Source: DASQVO01 sp035640715
GTDB taxonomy: Bacteria; Actinomycetota; Actinomycetes; Streptosporangiales; Streptosporangiaceae
DNA length: 6,191 bases
NCBI GenBank assembly: GCA_035640715.1
Contig: DASQVO010000275.1
Span: 1 to 6,191, forward strand
Direction: 5' to 3'
Shown: in pieces, positions 1 through 6,191 of the stretch
Layout: every line of letters starts with the position of its first letter
Position numbering within the stretch: position 1 is the first letter of the stretch
Translations under genes and position numbers: made by a program
Notes under the pieces: model-generated
What the model was told of the DNA's origin: nothing
Databases searched by the model: none
What the model saw: only the letters and a program-made list of their open reading frames with translations

Positions 1-5
1 CCGCC

Positions 6-1568
6 CTAGGCCGCGACGGCCTCATCTTCCTCGGCCGCCTGCGGGACCGGCATGGGCACCCGCGTGCGGATCAGCGCGATGATCACGATCAGCGTGGCCA
101 CGTCGAGGATCGCCGCGAGCAGGAAGGCCGTTGCCATCCCGTGCGCCAGTACGTGCTGCGCCTGGAAAGCCGGCGTGGCGCCCGCGAGCGGATGCCTGTC
201 CGCATTCCTGCTGGCGGTACCGAACACGGCGACCAGGACGGCGAGGCCGAGCGACCCGCCCACCTGCTGCATCACGTTCACCATGCTCGACGCCGAACCG
301 GAGTCCTCCGGCCGCACCCCGGCGAGTGAGGCCGTGGTCAGCGGCACGAACACGGCCCCCATCCCGGTCCCTATGAGCACCATCGGGCCGATGACGCCGC
401 TCCAGTACCCGGTGGCCGGCGAGACCCGTGAGAGCCACGCCATGCCGACGATGACCGGCACCATCCCGGCGATCATGAGTCCCTTGGCGCCGATCACCGG
501 CATGAGCCTCGGGGCGGTCCGCGACACGGCGAACAGCATGACTGTCATCGGCAGGAACGCGATACCGGCCCGGAGAGGGCTGAAGCCGAGGACGTCCTGC
601 ACGAACTGAGTGAGGAAGAAGAACATGCCGAACATGCCGGCCACGAGAAGCAACCGCGCGACGAACGACCCGGACCGGCTGACGTCCGCGAACAGCCGCA
701 GCGGCGTGATCGGCTGCGGGACCCGGCTCTCGTTGACCAGGAACAGCGCGAGCAGCACCGCCGCGGCCCCGAACGCGCCGAGCGCCAGCCCGTCCCCCCA
801 GCCGCTGGACGCGGCCCGGATGAACGCATACACGAGCGACGCCATGCCGGCGGTGGACGTGACCGCCCCGGCCAGGTCGAACCGGCCCGGCTGGCGCGGC
901 GTCTCGGCCACGAACAGCGGGGCGACGATCACCGCGATGATGCCGATCGGCACGTTGATGAACAGCACCCACCGCCAGGACAGCCACTCGGTGATCACGC
1001 CGCCGAGAACCAGCCCGAGTGACGACCCGCCGGTCACGACGCCGACGTAGATGGACAGGGCCCGGGTCCGCTCGCGGCCCTCCGGGAAGCTGCCCACGAT
1101 CAGCGCGAGCACCGCGGGCGAGGCGAGCGCGCCGCCGACGCCCTGGACGGCGCGGGCTGCGAGCAGCATCCCGGCCGAGGTAGCCAGGCCGCCGACCAGT
1201 GAGGCCACGGTGAACAGGCTGATCCCGGCGATGAAGACCCGCCGCCGGCCGAGGATGTCGCCGGCCCGGCCGCCGAGCAGCAGCAGGCCGCCGAACGTCA
1301 GCGTGTAGCCGTTCATGACCCAGGACAGGCTGGTCGCGGTGAAATGCAGGCTCTGCTGGACGTGCGGCAGCGCGATGTTCACGACCGTGGCGTCCAGGAT
1401 GACCATGAGCTGGGCGGCCAGCACGATGGCGAGGGCGATGCCGCGATGGCCGTAGCCGCGCCGTGGCCTGCCCCGCTCACGCGGCGCTGCCCGTTGTGAC
1501 ACGGGGGAAGAAGACAAAACGACTCCATGTTGCGTTTGAGCCGGCGGCATGACCGCCGGGCGGATCAC
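6..1568 (-). CDS. MFS drug-efflux transporter, DHA2 (EmrB/QacA-like) family, 14 TM helices
   Basis: This is an inner-membrane proton-coupled antiporter of the major facilitator superfamily, probably exporting a drug or other small toxic or lipophilic compound; the substrate cannot be read from sequence. The 520 residues and many hydrophobic segments fit the 14-helix DHA2 class. Visible motifs are LDATVVNIALP (residues 58-68, family motif D1), GGRAGDILGRRR (99-110, motif A), LLAARAVQGVGGAL (135-148, motif B with its Arg) and a Gly-rich motif C region followed by WRWVLFINVPIG (198-209). Residues 1-42 are a basic, probably cytoplasmic tail; the C-terminus ends in an acidic AEEDEAVAA. The GTG at 1568 is the most upstream start; an ATG at 1550 (M7) is equally possible, and neither has a good Shine-Dalgarno. 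The gene diverges from a TetR gene and is probably repressed by it through the two palindromes at 1749-1793. The stop is the TAG at 6-8. Confidence 0.93.
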   Translation of the reverse strand: MIRPAVMPPAQTQHGVVLSSSPVSQRAAPRERGRPRRGYGHRGIALAIVLAAQLMVILDATVVNIALPHVQQSLHFTATSLSWVMNGYTLTFGGLLLLGGRAGDILGRRRVFIAGISLFTVASLVGGLATSAGMLLAARAVQGVGGALASPAVLALIVGSFPEGRERTRALSIYVGVVTGGSSLGLVLGGVITEWLSWRWVLFINVPIGIIAVIVAPLFVAETPRQPGRFDLAGAVTSTAGMASLVYAFIRAASSGWGDGLALGAFGAAAVLLALFLVNESRVPQPITPLRLFADVSRSGSFVARLLLVAGMFGMFFFLTQFVQDVLGFSPLRAGIAFLPMTVMLFAVSRTAPRLMPVIGAKGLMIAGMVPVIVGMAWLSRVSPATGYWSGVIGPMVLIGTGMGAVFVPLTTASLAGVRPEDSGSASSMVNVMQQVGGSLGLAVLVAVFGTASRNADRHPLAGATPAFQAQHVLAHGMATAFLLAAILDVATLIVIIALIRTRVPMPVPQAAEEDEAVAA

Positions 1569-1762
1569 GGCGCCGTGCCGGAATGCCGTGCTCCACTGCG
1601 ATTTGAGATGGTATGCGGGGGCACTGACACTTCCGGGCCGGCAGCGGCTGGCTGGTGAGATGGCTTCCCGCCGCCGGCTGCTGGCGTCCCCCGCCGGTGA
1701 TTTTGTTCTGATAGGTGAAGTTCCGCTGGCCAGGCGGTACGATCGGAGAACCGGAGGTTCAC
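1565..1762 (-). CDS. Possible leaderless 65-aa leader ORF coupled to the efflux gene
   Basis: A GTG at 1762-1760 lies 7 bases beyond the predicted -10 box (1775-1770), about where transcription would begin, so it could be read as a leaderless start. The frame runs 65 codons (begins MNLRFSDRTAWPAELHLSEQ) to a TGA at 1567-1565 that overlaps the transporter's GTG at 1568 as GTGA, the usual form of translational coupling. The product is rich in Ala, Gly, Pro, His and Ser, has no membrane segment and matches no family I recognise. The case against it is strong: in GC-rich DNA this frame stays open far upstream, antisense through the TetR gene, so its openness proves nothing. It may be only a 5' untranslated leader of about 194 bases. 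The call rests on the coincidence of start, promoter and overlap. Confidence 0.25.
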   Translation of the reverse strand: MNLRFSDRTAWPAELHLSEQNHRRGTPAAGGGKPSHQPAAAGPEVSVPPHTISNRSGARHSGTAP

Positions 1763-1769
1763 TCCGTTT
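1749..1769. promoter_or_regulatory. Operator 1: imperfect second copy of the palindrome
   Basis: This 21-base block agrees with operator 2 at 16 of 21 positions in direct alignment and pairs at 7 of 10 positions around its centre at 1759 (CGGAG at 1752-1756, CTCCG at 1762-1766). The centres are 24 bases apart, slightly over two helical turns. It covers roughly -7 to +14 of the predicted transporter transcript. It is probably a second, weaker site for the same regulator. Confidence 0.6.
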
Positions 1770-1798
1770 AATATACGGAGGGTCCCTCCGTATTGCAA
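1770..1798 (-). promoter_or_regulatory. Predicted sigma-70-type promoter of the efflux gene
   Basis: On the minus strand there is TTGCAA (1798-1793, 4 of 6 to the -35 consensus), a spacer of exactly 17 bases, and TATATT (1775-1770, 5 of 6 to the -10 consensus). This is an AT-rich island in very GC-rich DNA. Transcription would begin near 1762. The spacer is almost exactly the perfect palindrome of operator 2, so a bound TetR dimer would exclude RNA polymerase. Confidence 0.6.
1773..1793. promoter_or_regulatory. Operator 2: perfect palindrome, probable TetR-family binding site
   Basis: This is a 21-base perfect inverted repeat: 10 of 10 pairs around a central T at 1783, with core ACGGAGGG-T-CCCTCCGT at 1775-1791. 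It lies between the TetR gene and the divergent transporter gene, inside the spacer of the transporter promoter. Length and symmetry fit TetR-family operators. It overlaps the TTG start proposed for the TetR gene, so autoregulation is likely. Confidence 0.75.
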
Positions 1799-2419
1799 CC
1801 CATTAAGTTGATGCGGATGACTGACCCGATGACTGACACTGGCACGGCCGCCCAGCCCGCGGCCCCCCCCATGCGGGCCGACGCGCGGCGCAGCCATGCG
1901 CGCCTGCTCACGGCGGCGACCGCGGCCTTTGCCGAGCACGGTGCCGACGCACCGCTGGAGGACATCGCCCGCCGTGCCGGAGTCGGCATCGGCACGCTCT
2001 ACCGGCACTTCCCCACCCGGCTCGACCTGCAGGAGGCGGTCTTCCGGAACCAGGTCAACGCCGTCTGCGCGCAGGGAGAGGAACTGGCCAGCGACCCGTC
2101 GGCCGGCGACGCGTTCGCCGGGTGGCTGCGGGTGCTCGCCACCTATCTCGTCACCAAGCGCGGCCTGGCCGGCGCCCTGATAGCCGCACGGGGCAGGGAT
2201 TCGGAAGTGATCAGCTCGTGCAGCCAGGTGATCCGCGGCACCGCCAGCCGGCTGCTGGAACGGGCACAGGAGGCGGGAGCCGTCCGTCCCGACCTGACCG
2301 CCACCGACGTGATGATGCTGGTGCACGGTGTCGTCGCGGCGACCGAGCGCACCCCCGAACAGGCGGACAGGCTGCTGTCGCTGATGCTGGACGGCCTGCG
2401 GGCCAAGGCCGGGTCCTGA
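1793..2419 (+). CDS. TetR/AcrR-family transcriptional regulator
   Basis: This is a cytoplasmic dimeric DNA-binding repressor, very likely of its own gene and of the divergent efflux transporter, released by a ligand that may be a pump substrate (inference from context). The N-terminal TetR domain spans about residues 34-83 and contains the helix-turn-helix: LEDIARRAGVGIGTLYRHF (55-73) is the classic TetR recognition segment ending in the conserved YxHF. The all-helical C-terminal half (about 90-208) is the ligand and dimer domain and resembles actinobacterial regulators of the SbtR-like type, though I am not sure of the subclass. The start is uncertain. TTG at 1793 has GGAGGG (1777-1782) 10 bases upstream; ATGs at 1811, 1817 and 1829 lack a good ribosome site but would still leave the whole domain. 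A TAATAT at 1769-1774 could be its -10 box, without a clear -35. It is convergent with the Lrp-family gene. Confidence 0.9.
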   Translation: MQPIKLMRMTDPMTDTGTAAQPAAPPMRADARRSHARLLTAATAAFAEHGADAPLEDIARRAGVGIGTLYRHFPTRLDLQEAVFRNQVNAVCAQGEELASDPSAGDAFAGWLRVLATYLVTKRGLAGALIAARGRDSEVISSCSQVIRGTASRLLERAQEAGAVRPDLTATDVMMLVHGVVAATERTPEQADRLLSLMLDGLRAKAGS

Positions 2420-2438
2420 CCCGCCTGCGGCGGTGACC
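2412..2438. terminator. Possible bidirectional terminator hairpin between convergent genes
   Basis: CCGCC (2421-2425) and GGCGG (2429-2433) form a 5-bp stem with loop TGC. The flanking GGTC (2412-2415) and GACC (2435-2438) can extend it past an asymmetric internal loop. It spans the TetR stop codon and most of the 23-base gap to the convergent Lrp gene. There is no T-tract on either strand, so support is weak. Confidence 0.3.
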
Positions 2439-2442
2439 TGCC

Positions 2443-2913
2443 TCAGAGCGCTGGCGGCCTGTTCTCATATGGCGTGCTGAGCACCACCGTCGTGCGGGTG
2501 GAGACCCCGGCGACGGCCCGGATTTCCTGGAGCAGATCCTCCAGGGCGGCCGGGGAAGAGACCCGTACCTTGAGGATGTAGTTCTCGTCTCCCGCGACGC
2601 TGTGGCATGCCTCGATCGCCGCAACCCGCTCGAGCCGCTCCGGCACGTCGTCGGGGGCGGCCGCGTCGAATGGCTTTATCGATATGAAGGCGGTCAGCGG
2701 CAGGCCGATGTCGTCGGCGTTGCAGAGAGCCACATATCCCCTGATCACCCCGGTCTGCTCAAGCCTGCGGACGCGCTGGTGCGCCGCCGACACCGACAGG
2801 CCGGTCTGCCTGGCCAGCTCCGTGAAGCTCATCCGCCCGTCAGCAGACAAGAGCGAGACGATCTTGCGGTCGATCTCTTCCACTCCGTCACCGTAGCGCC
2901 GCGTTCCGGGCAC
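2443..2913 (-). CDS. Lrp/AsnC-family transcriptional regulator
   Basis: This is a feast/famine-type cytoplasmic regulator that normally forms octamers or similar assemblies and senses amino acids or related metabolites; the effector is unknown here. At 156 residues it has the usual family length. The AsnC-type winged helix-turn-helix covers about residues 12-60: IDRKIVSLLSADGRMSFTEL is the hallmark first part, and LSVSAAHQRVRRLEQTGVI is the recognition helix and wing. The RAM effector domain covers about 70-150, with CHSVAGDENYILKV (103-116) as the conserved ligand and assembly segment. The GTG at 2913 is chosen because AGGG lies 7 bases upstream. A GTG at 2883 (residue 11) would also keep the domain, but its GGAG overlaps the codon. 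It diverges from the ATPase gene at 3094 over 180 bases, so autoregulation and perhaps control of that gene are possible. Family call firm; target unknown. Confidence 0.93.
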   Translation of the reverse strand: MPGTRRYGDGVEEIDRKIVSLLSADGRMSFTELARQTGLSVSAAHQRVRRLEQTGVIRGYVALCNADDIGLPLTAFISIKPFDAAAPDDVPERLERVAAIEACHSVAGDENYILKVRVSSPAALEDLLQEIRAVAGVSTRTTVVLSTPYENRPPAL

Positions 2914-2920
2914 CGTAGCG

Positions 2921-2924
2921 CCCT
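2921..2924 (-). promoter_or_regulatory. Ribosome binding site supporting the GTG start at 2913
   Basis: The minus strand reads GGGCAGGG, then CGCTACG, then GTG. The AGGG is 7 bases from the start codon. This favours 2913 over the internal GTG at 2883. Confidence 0.5.
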
Positions 2925-2942
2925 GCCCAGCGCGGCGGCCGG

Positions 2943-2956
2943 AAAAGATAAAAGAT
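2943..2956. repeat. Tandem AAAAGAT duplication in the Lrp/ATPase intergenic region
   Basis: Two adjacent copies of AAAAGAT (2943-2949 and 2950-2956) are followed by AAC. They form the most AT-rich stretch of the 180-base divergent region. On the minus strand they give two TATCTT boxes (2957-2952 and 2950-2945), each 4 of 6 to a -10 consensus, placed 30-40 bases before the Lrp-family start. No matching -35 box is seen. They could mark the regulator's own promoter or an AT-rich Lrp contact region. Confidence 0.35.
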
Positions 2957-3006
2957 AACGGAACGGTCTCGCGATTTACGCTCCTGTAACGTCCGCGGCC
3001 GCAATC

Positions 3007-3035
3007 TTAACCAGCGCCTATCCCGCGGTTACGCT
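3007..3035 (+). promoter_or_regulatory. Candidate promoter of the ABC ATPase gene
   Basis: TTAACC (3007-3012, 4 of 6 to -35), a 17-base spacer and TACGCT (3030-3035, fitting the TANNNT form common in actinobacteria). Transcription would begin near 3042, giving a leader of about 50 bases. Both boxes are weak, so this is tentative. Confidence 0.35.
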
Positions 3036-3093
3036 GCGGACCAGTACAGACACCACCGGGCCGGCTGGCGGCCCCGTTACCCGAGGGAGCACC

Positions 3094-4326
<1,233 letters not shown>

Positions 4327-4332
4327 CAGAAC

Positions 4333-4389
4333 GCAGGGCGGCAGGCCCGCAGGGCCTGCCGCCCTGCCTGCCCGCCCCGGGCAGGCAGG
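4333..4389 (+). terminator. Overlapping GC-rich hairpins after the ABC ATPase gene
   Basis: A perfect 16-bp stem (arms 4333-4348 and 4352-4367, loop GCA) begins 6 bases after the stop codon. A second stem pairs CCTGCCTGCCC (4363-4373) with GGGCAGGCAGG (4379-4389) around loop GCCCC. Its first five bases are shared with the first hairpin, so the full forms exclude each other, though a shortened second stem can coexist. There is no T-tract. Such hairpins without T-tracts are commonly reported at actinobacterial gene ends. It probably isolates the ATPase gene from the PAC2 gene. Confidence 0.75.
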
Positions 4390-4488
4390 CACGAGGCCCC
4401 GCACTCCCGGGATTGAACCCGGCCGCCCCGGCGTTGCAACCGCAATCAGCTGGTCTCAGCCGGGTGCAGACAGTGGGAGAATCAAATC

Positions 4489-5424
4489 ATGCAGCGGGAT
4501 CCGGAAGACCTTTACGAGCTGGGCGCGGCCGTGCCGGATCTGGACGGCGTCCCGATGCTCCATTACCTCGAGGGCTTCATGGACGCTGGCGCGGCCGGCC
4601 GCCTCCTCGCCGAGCACCTCATTTCTGCCTGCGAATCCGAGACGATCGCCACGTTCGACGTCGACCGGCTCATCGACTTCAGGTCCCGGCGGCCGATGAT
4701 GATCTACTCCGTTGACCACTGGGAGGACTACGACCGGCCGGAGCTTGCGGTCCGCCTGATGCATGACTTGTCGGGCAGGCCGTTCCTGCTGCTTGCCGGG
4801 CCCGAGCCGGACCACGAGTGGGAGCTGTTCGCCGCGGCCGTGCGCTCGCTCGCCGACCGGCTGGGAGCGGGGCCACTGATCGGTTTCCATGGCATACCCA
4901 TGGGCGTGCCGCATACCAGGCCGCTGGGGGTGATCACCCATGCGACCCGCGCGGAGCTCGTCACCAGCCAGCAGCGGATGCCGGGCAAGCTGCAGGTGCC
5001 CGGCAGCGCCAGCGCGCTGCTCGAGCTGCGCCTGGGCCAGGCCGGGCGGGACGCCCTCGGCTTCGCGGTCCACGTGCCGCACTACCTGGCGCAGGCCGCC
5101 TATCCCGCAGCCGCGACCGCCCTGCTCGATGCGGTTACCGCCGCGACGGGCCTGGACCTTCCCGGCGGCGCCCTGCTTGAGGCGGCACAGCGCACAAACG
5201 CCGAGATCGACCGTCAGGTCTCGGAATCCGCTGAGGTCGCTGAGCTGGTCAGCGCGCTGGAGCGGCAGTATGACGCGCTTGCGGCCGGTCAGGACATCGC
5301 GGGCGATGGCGGGGACGGCCTTCTCGACGGCGGGGAGATGCCCACCGCCGACGAGCTCGCGGCCCAGTTCGAACGCTTCCTGGCCGAGCAGCAGGGACGG
5401 GGCGACACTCCCCCGGACCGCTGA
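4489..5424 (+). CDS. PAC2-family protein (proteasome assembly chaperone-like)
   Basis: This is a 311-residue soluble protein of the PAC2 family, named after a eukaryotic proteasome assembly chaperone. Actinobacteria carry members such as mycobacterial Rv2125, whose exact role I cannot state from sequence. Family marks are LEGFMDAGAAG (27-37), LLAGPEPDHEW (101-111), GIPMGVPHTRP (135-145) and AVHVPHYLAQAAYP (193-206). After the core fold, residues about 228-265 look helical and possibly coiled, then comes an acidic Gly/Asp linker (270-283) and a final helix, TADELAAQFERFLAEQ (286-301). There is no signal peptide or membrane segment. The ATG at 4489 has GGGAG (4475-4479) 9 bases upstream. The 162-base gap and hairpins upstream suggest its own promoter, but I found no convincing -35/-10 pair. 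No proteasome or Pup genes are in view. Family call firm; function open. Confidence 0.9.
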   Translation: MQRDPEDLYELGAAVPDLDGVPMLHYLEGFMDAGAAGRLLAEHLISACESETIATFDVDRLIDFRSRRPMMIYSVDHWEDYDRPELAVRLMHDLSGRPFLLLAGPEPDHEWELFAAAVRSLADRLGAGPLIGFHGIPMGVPHTRPLGVITHATRAELVTSQQRMPGKLQVPGSASALLELRLGQAGRDALGFAVHVPHYLAQAAYPAAATALLDAVTAATGLDLPGGALLEAAQRTNAEIDRQVSESAEVAELVSALERQYDALAAGQDIAGDGGDGLLDGGEMPTADELAAQFERFLAEQQGRGDTPPDR

Positions 5425-5431
5425 CGGCCCT

Positions 5432-5453
5432 CCGCAGCCGGCGGCTGCGGTTT
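5432..5453 (+). terminator. Short hairpin terminator after the PAC2 gene
   Basis: CCGCAGCC (5432-5439) and GGCTGCGG (5443-5450) form a perfect 8-bp stem with loop GGC, starting 8 bases after the stop codon and followed by TTT. The T-run is short, but position and stem make termination likely. Confidence 0.6.
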
Positions 5454-5664
5454 GAATACCGCTCACCGCATCTTTTCAGAAGTTCGGAACAACCCTCACT
5501 ATCCTGGGCAGGACAAGCGCCTGAGGCAGGCGGCGATGAAGCCGGCGTTGCCAAGCCGGCCGCGCTGGGATTGCCGTGCAGCGATCCGGGCAATGATCTC
5601 TCATGGCCAACTACACGCCCTGTGCTAGACGGCGTGGCCGGCTGCATGGCAGCGGAGGTGGAAC
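5454..5664 (+). other. Intergenic region before the RodZ-like gene, with a weak promoter and possible short ORFs
   Basis: A TATCCT at 5500-5505 could be a -10 box (4 of 6), but no good -35 lies at the right distance; TTCAGA at 5475-5480 is 19 bases away. After it there is a 30-codon frame at 5536-5628 (begins MKPALPSRPRWDC) with GAGG 9 bases upstream. A 21-codon frame at 5603-5668 has a TGA overlapping the next gene's GTG. CACGCC (5614-5619) and GGCGTG (5631-5636) can pair just before the ribosome site. None is strong alone. Confidence 0.25.
5654..5659 (+). promoter_or_regulatory. Strong ribosome binding site fixing the GTG start at 5665
   Basis: GGAGGT lies 5 bases before the GTG at 5665-5667. 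It is a near-perfect match to the 16S 3' end and decides the start of the partial gene that follows. Confidence 0.8.
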
Positions 5665-6191
5665 GTGAGCATCGGCGCGGCGCTGGCCGATGCGCGCCGC
5701 CGGTCGGGCCTCACTGTTGGTGAGGTCAGCCGCCGGACCCGCATCCGGGAAACAATCGTCCGGGGGATCGAGCGGGACGACTACTCCGCATGCGGTGGTG
5801 ACTTCTATGCTCGCGGCCATATCCGCGCCATCGCCCACGCCCTGAAGGCTGATCCCGGCCCGCTGATTCAGGAGTACGACGCGACGCTGCGGACCACGGA
5901 AGAGATCACGGAGACGGTCGTCTTGCACCCGGACCCGGACGCGCCGGCCGGGACGCTCGAGCGGCACCGGGTGGTATGGATCGCAGCGCTGGGGCTGATT
6001 GTGCTGGCCATCCTCGGCTGGGCCGTGTACCACTTCGCCTCGGCCACGGCCGCGCCGGGCGGCGCGGTCGTGGCCGAGGCCGGCCACGCCGTGACTCACC
6101 ACCAGGCCAGGGCGGCTGCCCGCAATGCCGGGCACGGCATGCCCCGTCCGGTGCCGGCAGCCACGCACAGCACGGCTGCCCCTGTCCCCCG
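5665..6191 (+). CDS. RodZ-like helix-turn-helix membrane protein, 3' end outside the window
   Basis: The frame starts at GTG 5665 behind a strong GGAGGT and stays open to the window end, giving 175 codons with no stop. Residues about 3-65 form a Cro/C1-type helix-turn-helix like that of RodZ (IGAALADARRRSGLTVGEVS, then RTRIRETIVRGIERDDY), with the conserved GGDFYARGHIRAIA at 44-57. A basic RHR (100-102) precedes one membrane helix, about 103-124 (VVWIAALGLIVLAILGWAVY). A His-, Ala- and Pro-rich extracytoplasmic linker follows. Family members usually end in a DUF4115 beta domain, expected beyond the window. In rod-shaped bacteria RodZ links MreB to the cell-wall elongation machinery; in actinobacteria this function is less settled, and a transcriptional role is not excluded. 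It is probably a separate unit from the PAC2 gene, given the hairpin and 240-base gap. The gene is truncated only by the window edge. Confidence 0.88.
   Translation, partial: MSIGAALADARRRSGLTVGEVSRRTRIRETIVRGIERDDYSACGGDFYARGHIRAIAHALKADPGPLIQEYDATLRTTEEITETVVLHPDPDAPAGTLERHRVVWIAALGLIVLAILGWAVYHFASATAAPGGAVVAEAGHAVTHHQARAAARNAGHGMPRPVPAATHSTAAPVP

Noticed and set aside
22..987. 321-codon second minus-strand frame within the efflux gene.
   Set aside because: Its Arg/Gly/His-rich composition is typical of an out-of-frame reading of a GC-rich gene, while the other frame gives a textbook 14-helix transporter.
1565..2326. Long 253-codon minus-strand frame covering the TetR gene antisense.
   Set aside because: It is a GC-rich shadow of the TetR gene with no domain. 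Only its last 65 codons, downstream of the predicted promoter, are kept as a candidate leader ORF.
2995..3002. GCGGCCGC palindrome in the divergent intergenic region.
   Set aside because: An 8-base all-GC palindrome is expected by chance in DNA of this composition and has no supporting context.
2986..3080. Scattered GTAAC/GTTAC words (2986-2990, 3028-3032, 3076-3080) between the Lrp and ATPase genes.
   Set aside because: Spacing is irregular and the words are only 5-6 bases long, so they do not make a convincing operator set.
4407..4422. CCGGG-ATTGAA-CCCGG hairpin; on the minus strand it resembles a tRNA T-arm (GGGTTCAATCCC).
   Set aside because: With a proper 7-base T-loop the stem has a G-G mismatch in the middle. 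No matching acceptor strand, anticodon arm or CCA is found on either side. It is either chance or an unrecognisable remnant; a tRNA-finder run would settle it.
4456..5466. 336-codon minus-strand frame opposite the PAC2 gene.
   Set aside because: The plus-strand frame encodes a recognisable PAC2 protein with a ribosome site. The minus frame is low-complexity, Arg/Gly/Val-rich and without any motif.

Overview
The window is very GC-rich (well above 65 percent by eye) and reads as ordinary chromosomal DNA of a high-GC actinobacterium. The grounds are codon use, GTG starts, a UgpC/MsiK-type orphan ATPase, an actinobacterial-style PAC2 protein and a RodZ-like helix-turn-helix membrane protein. The order or genus cannot be fixed from the sequence alone. 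I see no transposase, integrase, CRISPR array, rRNA or intact tRNA.

Layout, left to right. (1) 6-1568, minus: a 14-helix drug-efflux transporter of the DHA2 branch of the MFS. (2) 1569-1792: a compact control region with two similar palindromic operators, one of them filling the 17-base spacer of a good minus-strand promoter. (3) 1793-2419, plus: a TetR-family regulator, divergent from the transporter and its likely repressor. (4) 2443-2913, minus: an Lrp/AsnC-family regulator, convergent with the TetR gene. (5) 3094-4326, plus: an ABC ATPase of the sugar-importer (UgpC/MalK/MsiK) class without any permease or binding-protein gene beside it, ending in strong GC-rich hairpins. (6) 4489-5424, plus: a PAC2-family protein. 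(7) 5665-6191, plus: the 5' part of a RodZ-like gene that runs off the window.

How the parts work together. The transporter and TetR genes form a textbook divergent efflux/repressor pair, and the operator-promoter layout is the clearest regulatory signal in the window. The Lrp gene and the ATPase gene diverge from a 180-base AT-spotted region, so the Lrp protein could control itself and perhaps the ATPase, but no convincing Lrp site is seen. The ATPase, PAC2 and RodZ-like genes point the same way but are separated by hairpins and gaps of 162 and 240 bases, so they are probably separate transcription units.

I found no clear case of a large undescribed system. The most unusual signal is in the transporter leader. 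A GTG sits about where the predicted transporter transcript would start. It opens a 65-residue frame whose TGA overlaps the transporter's GTG as GTGA, which suggests leaderless translation followed by coupled re-initiation. This is inference and needs transcript and ribosome data.
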